Under the pieces are notes generated by a model that saw only the letters and a program-made list of their open reading frames with translations, did no database searches and had not been told where the DNA came from. From Streptomyces ruber (GTDB lineage Bacteria > Actinomycetota > Actinomycetes > Streptomycetales > Streptomycetaceae): a stretch of 64,000 bases of DNA. Positions 33,459-40,849 of this stretch are shown piece after piece (the stretch's first letter is position 1; each line of letters starts with the position of its first letter). The position numbers were made by a program, and so were the translations under genes. Where the stretch lies: contig NZ_BMQK01000003.1 in NCBI RefSeq assembly GCF_014648075.1, forward strand, positions 310,001-374,000, given 5' to 3'.

Positions 33459-33695
33459 GTGAGCCACCAGACGGAGACCGGCGGCACGACCGGTACCGCG
33501 GACAAGGACTACAACCTCATCTGGTACGTCGAGGCCTGCCTGAACAACGCGCTGCGCCTGGAGAATTACATCCAGGACGCCGAACGCGAGAAGGACGACG
33601 AGGTCGCGGAGCTGTTCCGCAAGGCGCAGGCGGACAGCCGCAAGGGCGCCGAACTCGGCAAGGAACTGCTGCGCTCGCGGCTGGGCGGCGGCTGA
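33459..33695 (+). CDS. Small conserved helical protein
   Basis: A 78-residue protein. After a polar N-terminus, DYNLIWYVEACLNNALRLENYIQDAEREKDDEVAELFRKAQADSRKGAELGKELL forms two long helices, resembling a ferritin-like helical hairpin. GTG 33459 has GAGGAAC just upstream. I know no function for it. A SigB-type promoter match lies upstream, and a hairpin follows the stop. Confidence 0.75.
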   Translation: MSHQTETGGTTGTADKDYNLIWYVEACLNNALRLENYIQDAEREKDDEVAELFRKAQADSRKGAELGKELLRSRLGGG

Positions 33696-33711
33696 GCACA
33701 GCGCTCGGGGC

Positions 33712-33729
33712 AGGGCCGCGCACGGCCCT
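33712..33729 (+). terminator. Short hairpin after the small helical protein gene
   Basis: AGGGCCG-CGCA-CGGCCCT, a perfect 7-bp stem 16 bases past the stop. Confidence 0.5.
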
Positions 33730-33748
33730 CACCCTCCCCGTACCTCCA

Positions 33749-33807
33749 CGGGCGGCGGGCCGACGCGTGACCGGACAGCACTCCGGGCGGCGTCGGCCCG
33801 CCGCCCG
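33749..33807. terminator. Long hairpin between convergent genes
   Basis: Perfect 18-bp arms at 33749-33766 and 33790-33807 enclose a 23-base loop, 30 bases before the stop of the minus-strand oxidoreductase gene. Confidence 0.65.
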
Positions 33808-33836
33808 CCTCCCGTGGCGGTTCTCCGCCGGTTCCC

Positions 33837-34721
33837 CTACCGGCCGGCGCCCAGCCGGTCCTCCGCCGCCGCGAGTACCTCCGTCACGCGCAGCCCGAAG
33901 GCGGCGTCGCACGGGTGGGGGCGGCCGGTGCGGGCGGCGGCGAGGAGCGCGTCGGCGGCCCGTACGAGGGCGGGCACCGGACCCTCGTGGGGCATGGGCA
34001 GGACGGTCGTCCCCGCCTTGCCGCGCAGTTCGACGACGGCCCCGGTGGCCGCGGGCGGCGCGGTGAGGCTGAGGGTGAGGGTGCTCGACGCCCCGCCGGT
34101 GTGCTCCAGAACCAGGTGGACGGTGTCCAGGGGACCGCGTGCGGCGGCCGTCACCCGGGTCACGTCGCCGAGCACCGGCAGCAGCACGGACAGGGCGTGC
34201 GGGCCGACGTCCCACAAGGCGCCCTTCTCCTGTCGCCACGGCGACGCGGCGAACGGGCTGTCACCGCTGAACACCGCGCCGAGCCACTCGGCGCGCGCGG
34301 TGAACCAGCCGTCCACGGCCGCCTGTTCGGCGATCCACGCCTCCGGTGCGGGCTGGAACCGGGTGGTGAGGAAGACCACCGAGGCCACACCGGCCTCCGT
34401 GGCCGCACGCACCACCTCCCGGCCCTCCGTGACGTCCGCCGCGAGGGGCTTGTCGAGCAGCAGGTGGCAGCCCGCCCGCGCGGCGCGCACCGCGAGCGGT
34501 GCCTGGACGGAGGGCGGCAGGGCGACCGCCACCGCGTCCACGTCGGCGAGCAGTGCGCCGACGTCCTCGTACGCCCGCGTGCCGTGCCGTTCGGCCAGTG
34601 CCCGGGCCGCCTCCGGCCGCCGGCCCCACACGCCGGCGAACTCCAGTTCCGGATGCTCGCTCAACGCCGGGGCGTGGGCCGTCGCGGCCCACGGTCCCGT
34701 TCCGAGCAGTCCAGTGCGCAT
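33837..34721 (-). CDS. Gfo/Idh/MocA-family oxidoreductase
   Basis: A 294-residue NAD(P)-dependent dehydrogenase. The Rossmann motif GLLGTGPWAATAHAPAL is at the N terminus. VAVALPPSVQAPLAVRAARAGCHLLLDKPLA contains the conserved Lys of the DKPLA/EKP motif, and GALWDVGPHALSVLLPVLG carries the catalytic D-x-x-x-H type pair. The family reduces or oxidises sugars, inositols or related compounds. The ATG has GGAGAGGGG upstream. It stands as a single gene, so the substrate is unknown. Confidence 0.9.
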   Translation of the reverse strand: MRTGLLGTGPWAATAHAPALSEHPELEFAGVWGRRPEAARALAERHGTRAYEDVGALLADVDAVAVALPPSVQAPLAVRAARAGCHLLLDKPLAADVTEGREVVRAATEAGVASVVFLTTRFQPAPEAWIAEQAAVDGWFTARAEWLGAVFSGDSPFAASPWRQEKGALWDVGPHALSVLLPVLGDVTRVTAAARGPLDTVHLVLEHTGGASSTLTLSLTAPPAATGAVVELRGKAGTTVLPMPHEGPVPALVRAADALLAAARTGRPHPCDAAFGLRVTEVLAAAEDRLGAGR

Positions 34722-34978
34722 GCCGCAGCCCCTCTCCTAAGCCCTGCCGTACCGGTCCCCCGAGCGGCGGCCGGGGGACGGCCGCCCGTGCGCCGTGAGT
34801 CCTCCGCGCGGGCCCGCACGGCGCACAACCCCTCCCGTCCTGCCCTCGATCGGACCCGGCACACCTGCCCGGGGGCATCGACGAAACCTCAGCGGTATCT
34901 CGTCGGCACGGGGGTTTGCATCCGCCTTCACGGTGCATCCGGAGGGGGGACACACATTCGAACCACAGTGGAGGAACC

Positions 34979-35257
34979 GTGGGAATCATCGCTTGGATCC
35001 TGATCGGTCTGCTGGCCGGTGCCATCGCCAAGATGATCATGCCGGGCAAGGACCCGGGCGGCATCGTCATCACGATGCTGATCGGTATCGCTGGTGGCCT
35101 GCTCGGCGGCTGGCTGGGCAAGGTGATTTTCGGAGTTGACTCCATCGACGGCTTCTTCAGCCTGTCGACCTGGATCGCCGCCATCGTCGGATCGCTGATC
35201 CTGCTGGCGCTGTACCGGGTCTTCACGGGCAACAGCCGCTCGCACCGTCACGCCTGA
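34979..35257 (+). CDS. GlsB/YeaQ/YmgE-family stress membrane protein
   Basis: A 92-residue protein with three membrane segments: IIAWILIGLLAGAIAKMIMPG, GIVITMLIGIAGGLLGGWLGKVI and WIAAIVGSLILLALYRVF. The glycine-zipper pattern and the short polar loop PGKDPGG are hallmarks of this family, formerly called transglycosylase-associated proteins. Members are small stress-induced membrane proteins of unclear mechanism. GTG 34979 follows GGAGGAACC. A very long hairpin follows. Confidence 0.9.
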   Translation: MGIIAWILIGLLAGAIAKMIMPGKDPGGIVITMLIGIAGGLLGGWLGKVIFGVDSIDGFFSLSTWIAAIVGSLILLALYRVFTGNSRSHRHA

Positions 35258-35319
35258 CCGGGTGACCGGGGGGCCGGAACACCTTGTGACCGCACGGCGG
35301 ACCACCGTGCCGACATCAG

Positions 35320-35383
35320 GGAGCACGGCAGGGTTCGGCCCGGTGAGGGACATCCCTCACCGGGCCGAACCCTGCCGTGCTCC
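35320..35383. terminator. Giant hairpin, 31-bp perfect stem
   Basis: The arms 35320-35350 and 35353-35383 are exact inverted copies separated by only CA. TCCTCCCTCTTCC follows on the plus strand. It lies 62 bases after the GlsB-like gene. Confidence 0.85.
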
Positions 35384-35422
35384 TCCCTCTTCCTCATCTC
35401 CCGCATGAGGGAGCGGTGCGAC

Positions 35423-35459
35423 CGGGGCGCCGGGGAGCGGTTCGCTCCCCGGCGCCCCG
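35423..35459. terminator. Second hairpin in the same gap, 17-bp perfect stem
   Basis: Perfect 17-bp arms (35423-35439 and 35443-35459) with loop GTT, seven bases past the stop of the minus-strand decarboxylase gene. It suits termination of that gene. Confidence 0.8.
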
Positions 35460-35466
35460 TGGCCGA

Positions 35467-36927
35467 TCACTTCGCGACGACCCGGAAGGTGTCCAGGGAG
35501 GCGTCGGCGGCGTCCGGGATGAGCACACCGGCGGCGAGCCCGCTGCGCAGGTAGTCGACGATCTCCGGGGTGATGACCTCCCCGGGGGCGATGACGGGCA
35601 CTCCCGGCGGGTACGGGGTCACCATCTCCGCCGCCACCCGGCCCGCGGCCTTGTCCGCCGGTACCCGCTCCGCCGCCGCGAAGAAGGCGTCACGGGGGAG
35701 CATGGCCTGCTCCAGCTCCAGGGAGCCGGACTCCGGCAGCCGCGTCCGGGGGCGCTGCTCCAGGGACCCGGCCCGCTCGGTCAGGCTCCGCAGCGCGTCG
35801 CACAGCAGCTGCTCGGTGCGGTCGTCGTCGGCGTGGGTGAGGCTCGCGCTGATCCGGCAGGTGTCCGAGGCCCCCATGTCCACGTGCCACTCGGTGCGCA
35901 GCCACTCGGTGGCCTGCATCCCGCTGATGCCCAGGTCGCGCACGTCAATGGTGATCTTCAGCGGATCGAACTCCGCGGTGAGCCCCTCGCGCACGATGTC
36001 GTCGCCCATCGGCCGCAGCCCGGGCATGTCCGCGACCGCCGCACGCACCCGCCCGGCGCGCCGCAGCGCGCCCTCCAGCAGGTCGTGCCCCTGCTCGACC
36101 ATCTGCCGGCGCCACCCGTCGAGCGTCGCGTACACCAGTGTGGAGGCGCTGGTGGTGCCCAGCAGGTCCTCCCGCTGCTTGAGCACGTCGGGCGAGATCC
36201 GGTCGCCCTTCAGATGGAACACCGAACTCTGCTCGATCGCCCCGCCCATCTTGTGCACGCTGGTGACGACCAGGTCGGCGTCGGCGTCCATGCCCCAGGC
36301 CGGCAGGCCGGGGTGGAAGGGCAGATGGGCGCCCCAGGCCTCGTCGACGATCAGCGGTACGTCGCGTTCGTGACACACGGCGGCGACCCCGCGGATGTCC
36401 GCGCAGGACCCCCAGTCCGTGGGCGTGATCAGCAGCATGCCCTTGGCGTCCGGGTGGGCCTCGAACGCCCGGCGCACGTCGTCGGGCTCCGGCGGATGGG
36501 CCAGGTGCCGCTCCGCGTCGAACTTCGGGTGCACCCAGACCGGCGCCACCCCGTTGACGACGAGCGCGGAGACCACCGCCTTGTGCGCGTTGCGCGAGAC
36601 GAGCAGCTTCTCGCCCGGTCCGGCCACGGACACCATCGCCGTCTTCACGGACAGTGAGCTGCCGCACGTGGAGAAGAAGGCATGGTCGGCGCCGACCGCG
36701 TCCGCCATCAGCTCCTCGGCCTGCGAGACGATGCCCTGTGACTGACGGCGGTCGTCGAGGCCGTTGAGGGACAGCACGTCGGAACGGAACACCCCCTCGC
36801 CCAGGACCTCCACGACCCGGGGGTCGGCGCCCCTGCCCTGTTTGTGCCCCGGAGGGCCGTACGCCACGTCCCCGCGTCGCCTGAACTCCACCAGCGCTTC
36901 CAGAACCGGGACCCGCGAGTGATCCAT
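35467..36927 (-). CDS. Orn/Lys/Arg decarboxylase family protein
   Basis: A 486-residue PLP enzyme of fold type I, the short Bacillus SpeA/YaaO-like class without the N-terminal wing domain. Visible are YGPPGHKQGRGADP near the N-terminus, FFSTCGSSLSVKTAM, ITPTDWGSCADI, IVDEAWGAHLPFHP and the PLP-binding Lys in TSVHKMGGAIEQSS. The C-terminal domain has VTPYPPGVPVIAPGE. It should decarboxylate arginine, lysine or ornithine to the polyamine precursor. ATG 36927 follows GAGGAGG; the open frame upstream is not needed. Confidence 0.93.
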   Translation of the reverse strand: MDHSRVPVLEALVEFRRRGDVAYGPPGHKQGRGADPRVVEVLGEGVFRSDVLSLNGLDDRRQSQGIVSQAEELMADAVGADHAFFSTCGSSLSVKTAMVSVAGPGEKLLVSRNAHKAVVSALVVNGVAPVWVHPKFDAERHLAHPPEPDDVRRAFEAHPDAKGMLLITPTDWGSCADIRGVAAVCHERDVPLIVDEAWGAHLPFHPGLPAWGMDADADLVVTSVHKMGGAIEQSSVFHLKGDRISPDVLKQREDLLGTTSASTLVYATLDGWRRQMVEQGHDLLEGALRRAGRVRAAVADMPGLRPMGDDIVREGLTAEFDPLKITIDVRDLGISGMQATEWLRTEWHVDMGASDTCRISASLTHADDDRTEQLLCDALRSLTERAGSLEQRPRTRLPESGSLELEQAMLPRDAFFAAAERVPADKAAGRVAAEMVTPYPPGVPVIAPGEVITPEIVDYLRSGLAAGVLIPDAADASLDTFRVVAK

Positions 36928-37064
36928 GGTCCACCTCCTCGGCACGTCGAACACGGGCGGTCCGCGCCCGTCCGGTCACCGAGTACCCGGAACGCGCCGG
37001 GTGCGCCATCTCGGCACGCGCTGCGCCCCGGACGGCACACTCCGCGTGCGGGGCCGGGCGGGGC

Positions 37065-37538
37065 TCAGGCGGCCAGCGCGGTGGCCAGCTCCTCCGCCGC
37101 GCGGACGACTTCGGGGTCCGGGTCGCCGAGGAGGCACGGCAGGAGGTCGCGATGGGCCCGTACGGCGGCCCGGGCCTCCTGCTCCCACCCCACGTAGTCG
37201 TCGGTGTAGTGGAGCAGCTTGGGATAGGCGGCGGCCATGTCCTCCCACTGCCGCGCGGCGACGACGCAGGACAGCAACTGGATGATCTGCGGACGGCAGG
37301 TGACCTCGGGCCGCCGGGCCAGCTCCCACAGGAAGGGCACGGTGGCGGCCGTCGCCTGTTCCACCACGAAACCGTACTGGCAGATACGTTCCCGCAACCG
37401 CCGCAGGGCGTCCCGCGCCGTGGCGAGGTCGTCGGAGGCGATGGCGGTCAGCAGATCCGGGATGGCCGCCGCGGATCCGCTGGAGTCCTTGATCTCGTGC
37501 CAGGGCACGTCGTCCAAGGTCGTCAGAGGTGTGGCCAT
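37065..37538 (-). CDS. HEAT-repeat-like helical protein
   Basis: A 157-residue all-helical protein. Repeating amphipathic helix pairs are seen in AAAIPDLLTAIASDDLATARDALRRLRERI, TVPFLWELARRPEVTCRPQIIQLLSCVV and LPCLLGDPDPEVVRAAEELATAL. This suggests two or three HEAT-like repeats and a protein-binding role. Related short proteins occur beside toxins and in regulatory contexts, but nothing here shows a partner. The ATG has AGGAG six bases upstream. Confidence 0.7.
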   Translation of the reverse strand: MATPLTTLDDVPWHEIKDSSGSAAAIPDLLTAIASDDLATARDALRRLRERICQYGFVVEQATAATVPFLWELARRPEVTCRPQIIQLLSCVVAARQWEDMAAAYPKLLHYTDDYVGWEQEARAAVRAHRDLLPCLLGDPDPEVVRAAEELATALAA

Positions 37539-37664
37539 GTCTGCTCCTGCGGCGGTGTCAGGTCGTGCTCCGGTTACGGACGCGTCGCGTGGTACTGCGT
37601 GCAGGGACTTCTTCGGAGGTGGGGATGGTCTCCTCCCGTGTTCCCCGGGTGTTCTCTCCGGGCA

Positions 37665-38216
37665 TCAGGCGCGTGGTGCGGCGGGCAGCAGCGCCCAGAC
37701 GGTCTTGCCGGCGGGGGAGCCCTCCAGCCAGCCCCATCGCTCCGACAGGGCGCCGATCAGGTGCAGCCCGCGCCCGTTCTCCTCGAAGAGGTTGTCCTCG
37801 GGGCGCCGGACGACGGGCGGTGCGTCGGCCGGGTCGGCGACGGCGCACAGGACGTGTCCGGGCCCGAGGGCGAGGCCGAGCCAGACCTCGGCGGCGCCGG
37901 CGGGGGCGTGCGGCAGGGCGTGCGTGACGGCGTTGGCGGTCAGTTCCGTGACGACGGTGACGGTGTCGTCGCAGCGGTGGTCCAGCGACCATCGGCGCAG
38001 GGTGTCGCGGGTGAAGTCCCGCGCCCGGGCGAAGCACTGCGGACCGCCGCTGATGGGGAACGCGACGGAAGTGGCCGTGCGCCCTGGCGCGTTCGGCTGA
38101 CGGTACGTTTTTTCAGCTCCGGCTCCGGCCGAGGCCATGCCTGCGGCGCCGGCTGTTGCTGCGGCCTCGGTTCCGGCCGGTGCGGTGCGATGCGCTCGGA
38201 TCACGTGTGAGGACAC
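37665..38216 (-). CDS. RsbW-like ATP-binding protein of a WhiJ-type triad
   Basis: A 183-residue protein with a low-complexity N-terminus and a HATPase_c domain at about 55-183: N-box VVTELTANAVTHALPHAP, G1-like VADPADAPPVV, and G2-like NGRGLHLIGALSERWGW. GTG 38216 follows GGGAG with a six-base spacer. It is divergent from a DUF397 gene and an Scr1-type HTH gene, the three-gene arrangement seen repeatedly around whiJ and its paralogues in Streptomyces. It may bind or phosphorylate a partner that modulates the HTH protein. Confidence 0.85.
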   Translation of the reverse strand: MSSHVIRAHRTAPAGTEAAATAGAAGMASAGAGAEKTYRQPNAPGRTATSVAFPISGGPQCFARARDFTRDTLRRWSLDHRCDDTVTVVTELTANAVTHALPHAPAGAAEVWLGLALGPGHVLCAVADPADAPPVVRRPEDNLFEENGRGLHLIGALSERWGWLEGSPAGKTVWALLPAAPRA

Positions 38217-38375
38217 GGCCGTCTCCCTGATGTGACGTCAGGTTGCGGCGCCGCTGACGCGGTTGACGCCACGGCTATTATTCACGCAGACAGCACCGGC
38301 GTGCAATTGCACGCGAAATTGCGCCTGATGGACAGATGGTGTGGCACGGGGACGACGGTGAACAAGGAGGACTCG

Positions 38376-38606
38376 GTGCCGGCAGTGCCCAACGGAATAC
38401 GGGCGAGCTCCCTGGGGGCCCGCTGGACGAAGAGCCGGCGCAGCAACGCCGAGGGCAACTGTGTGGAGGTCGCCTCCCTGGCGGACGGAAGCATCGCCGT
38501 GCGCAACTCCCGTCACCCCGACGGCCCGGCCCTCGTCTACACGCCGACCGAGATGGCCGCGTTCCTGGCCGGTGCCAAGGACGGGGACTTCGACCACCTG
38601 GTGTGA
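38376..38606 (+). CDS. DUF397 protein
   Basis: A 76-residue protein with the DUF397 signature: WTKSRRSNAEGNCVEVASLADGSIAVRNSRHPDGPALVYTPTEMAAFLAGAKDGDFDHL. GTG 38376 has AAGGAGG five bases upstream; an earlier in-frame GTG overlaps that ribosome site. DUF397 proteins in Streptomyces accompany WhiJ-like HTH proteins and are thought to antagonise them, in an antitoxin-like manner. It lies 107 bases before the HTH gene on the same strand. Confidence 0.9.
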   Translation: MPAVPNGIRASSLGARWTKSRRSNAEGNCVEVASLADGSIAVRNSRHPDGPALVYTPTEMAAFLAGAKDGDFDHLV

Positions 38607-38713
38607 CGTCTGGCGCGCCGGGCCAAGAGGGCCGTTTCTGCGGTCCACTGCGGCGTATCCGGCCAAGTGCGATAATCTGGGTCTGATTTCTGCCCGCGAG
38701 CTGGGAGTCAGGG

Positions 38714-39631
38714 ATGTCCGCAGAGCCGCACCGTCTCTCCCGCCTCGAACCGTATCTGCACCGTCCCGAGCCCGCTCCCACGCTGTTGAAGATGCTGGTG
38801 GGCGTGCAGTTGGCGGGGATGCGCGAGGATGCCGGCCACTCCCAGGACCAGGCGGCGCGGGCGCTCGGCTTCAGCCCGGCGAAACTGTCCCGCATCGAGG
38901 CGGGCAAGGGCCGCCGCCCCCCGGCGGAGGCGGACGTCCGGGCGCTGCTCACGCTCTACGGCGCCGACGAGCACGAGGCCTCGGTGCTGCTCAAGCTGCT
39001 CCGGCGGGCCGGTGAGCCGGGCTGGTGGCAGCGCTACGACAAGCGGCTGATGCCCGAGTGGTTCGACCGGCTGGTCGGGCTGCAGGAGGCGGCCGCGACC
39101 ATCCGTACCTTCGAGATCCAGTACGTCCCGGGACTGCTGCAGACACCCGCCTACACCCGCGCCGTGGTCGAGCGCGGCCTGCCGGCCGCGTCGGCCGACG
39201 AGGTGCAGCGGCGGGTCGAACTGCGCAGACGCCGGGGCGAGTTGCTGCACCGCGCGGAGGCCCCGCAGTTCTGGGCGGTGCTGGACGAGTCGGTGCTGCT
39301 GCGGGTCCTGGGCAGCCGCGCGGTGATGCGGGAGCAGCTCGAGCACCTCGTCAGGATGGCGCAGCTGCCCCATGTGACCGTGCAGATCGTCCCGTTGGAC
39401 GTGACGGACGCGTCGGCGCCGGCGATCCCCGTCACGTACCTCCGGTTCGGCGGTCTCGACCTGCCCGACATCGTCTACCTCGAGCACATAAGAAGCGCCA
39501 ACTTCCTGGAGGACCGTGACGAGACGGAGGAGTACCGGCTCGCCCTCGACCGGCTGGCCGACGACGCCCTCGACCCGCGCGCCTCCCTGAGACTGCTGAA
39601 GGACACGCTGGAGCGGCGCTACCCGGCATGA
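38714..39631 (+). CDS. Scr1/WhiJ-type helix-turn-helix regulator (XRE plus DUF5753)
   Basis: A 305-residue protein. The XRE HTH lies at about 28-85 (QLAGMREDAGHSQDQAARALGFSPAKLSRIEAGKGR). The DUF5753 domain follows (about 105-295), with IRTFEIQYVPGLLQTPAYTRAV, FWAVLDESVLLRVLGS, LPHVTVQIVPLDV and VYLEHIRSANFLED. The ATG follows GGGAG. Proteins of this kind act with a DUF397 partner in developmental control (WhiJ, BldB-associated sets). Its neighbours at 37665 and 38376 complete the triad. Confidence 0.92.
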   Translation: MSAEPHRLSRLEPYLHRPEPAPTLLKMLVGVQLAGMREDAGHSQDQAARALGFSPAKLSRIEAGKGRRPPAEADVRALLTLYGADEHEASVLLKLLRRAGEPGWWQRYDKRLMPEWFDRLVGLQEAAATIRTFEIQYVPGLLQTPAYTRAVVERGLPAASADEVQRRVELRRRRGELLHRAEAPQFWAVLDESVLLRVLGSRAVMREQLEHLVRMAQLPHVTVQIVPLDVTDASAPAIPVTYLRFGGLDLPDIVYLEHIRSANFLEDRDETEEYRLALDRLADDALDPRASLRLLKDTLERRYPA

Positions 39632-39648
39632 CACCGGCCGGCGGAGCG

Positions 39649-40467
39649 CTACCGGATGCGGCCCACCCCGCCGAACTCGATCCACTCGTGCGTGAGCTGA
39701 CGGGGCGCCACCTCCGTGTCGGGCCGCCAGGTCGACACCTCCACCAGGCCCGGCTCCAGGACGTCCAGCCCGTCGAAGAGCTCCGCCACGTCCTTCTCCT
39801 GGCGGACACGGCCCCAGTGCCCCTGGGTCGTACGGTCCATGAAGCCGGTGACGAAGTCGCGGACCCGGGGGTCCTCGCTGACGAGCTGGCACATCACCAT
39901 GAAGCTGCCCGGGACCAGGCGCTCGGCCACGCGCCGGGCCACGGCCCGCGGGCCGTCGGTGTCGCTGTCGGGGATGCAGTGCAGCACCGACACGAACAGC
40001 GCGGCCACCGGCTGCGAGAAGTCGATCAGGCGCGCGGTGTCCGGGTGGGAGAGAATGCCGTCGGTGTCGCGCAGGTCGGCCTGGATGACGGCGGTCTGCT
40101 CGTTCTGGTCGAGCAGCGCCCGGCCGTGCACCAGGACCATCGGGTCGTTGTCGACGTACACCACGCGTGCGGCCGGATCGACGCCCTGCGCCACCTGGTG
40201 CACGTTGTCCTGGGTGGGCAGCCCGGAACCGTGGTCGAGGAACTGGCGGACGCCGTACTCGGCGGCCAGCGTCCTGACCACCCGCCGCAGGAAGCGCCGG
40301 TTGTTCAGCGCCAGGGCGCGGGTGCTGGGCACGACCTTGTCCAGCTCCTCGACCGCCGCCCGGTCCGCGGCGTAGTTGTCCTTCCCGCCCAGGTAGTAGT
40401 CGTACATGCGGGCCGCCGTGGGCACGGTGGCGTCGATGGACGTGGACAACTGGCTTCCGGACTGCAT
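39649..40467 (-). CDS. DUF574/Methyltransf_19 SAM-dependent methyltransferase
   Basis: A 272-residue protein with the family hallmark TAARMYDYYLGGKDNYAADR near the N-terminus. The SAM-binding region follows: FLDHGSGLPTQDNVHQVAQ, VVYVDNDPMVLVHGRALL and ALFVSVLHCIPD. These methyltransferases are expanded in Streptomyces and often neighbour Scr1-type HTH/DUF397 genes, as here; substrates are unknown. ATG 40467 follows GGGGGG. It is convergent with the HTH gene, 17 bases away. Confidence 0.92.
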   Translation of the reverse strand: MQSGSQLSTSIDATVPTAARMYDYYLGGKDNYAADRAAVEELDKVVPSTRALALNNRRFLRRVVRTLAAEYGVRQFLDHGSGLPTQDNVHQVAQGVDPAARVVYVDNDPMVLVHGRALLDQNEQTAVIQADLRDTDGILSHPDTARLIDFSQPVAALFVSVLHCIPDSDTDGPRAVARRVAERLVPGSFMVMCQLVSEDPRVRDFVTGFMDRTTQGHWGRVRQEKDVAELFDGLDVLEPGLVEVSTWRPDTEVAPRQLTHEWIEFGGVGRIR

Positions 40468-40849
40468 CCGCCCCCCAAGTCTGTGTCGCGCCTGTGACGG
40501 GCGCACCGATGAAAACTCATCCTAGGGATTCGACTTTTACGGATGCCAGCCCTCGTTCGGGGGACGTGCCGACGGTCGTTCTCACGGTGGCCGGAAACCC
40601 CGGACCGGCTCGCGTTGTTCCCGGCCCGTCGACCGTGATCGTTCTTGTGCGCGTGTGCCGCCGACCGTGGACGGCCGACGTATTTTGTCGGTGTACAAAG
40701 CGCTGGTTGACGGGGCTTCGGGCAAGTCCCGGCGGGGGATGGCGGATGATGAGGGGGACGCGTCGCCCGACACCCCGTCCGGAGGTCCGGCCGGGCGAGT
40801 GGCGTGTCCGGGCGGGCGCCGATGGGGACGCCCGGGGGAGAGGGAGACC
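40468..40849. other. Divergent region upstream of the hybrid kinase
   Basis: A 382-base gap between the methyltransferase and kinase genes. It includes a TTGTCGGTG (40685-40693) that looks like a damage-promoter -35 but has no TAnnnT eight bases on. No gene is supported. Confidence 0.45.

Noticed and set aside
40685..40693. TTGTCGGTG resembling the DNA-damage promoter -35
   Set aside because: Eight bases on, the sequence is GCTGGT instead of TAnnnT, so the second half of the motif is missing.
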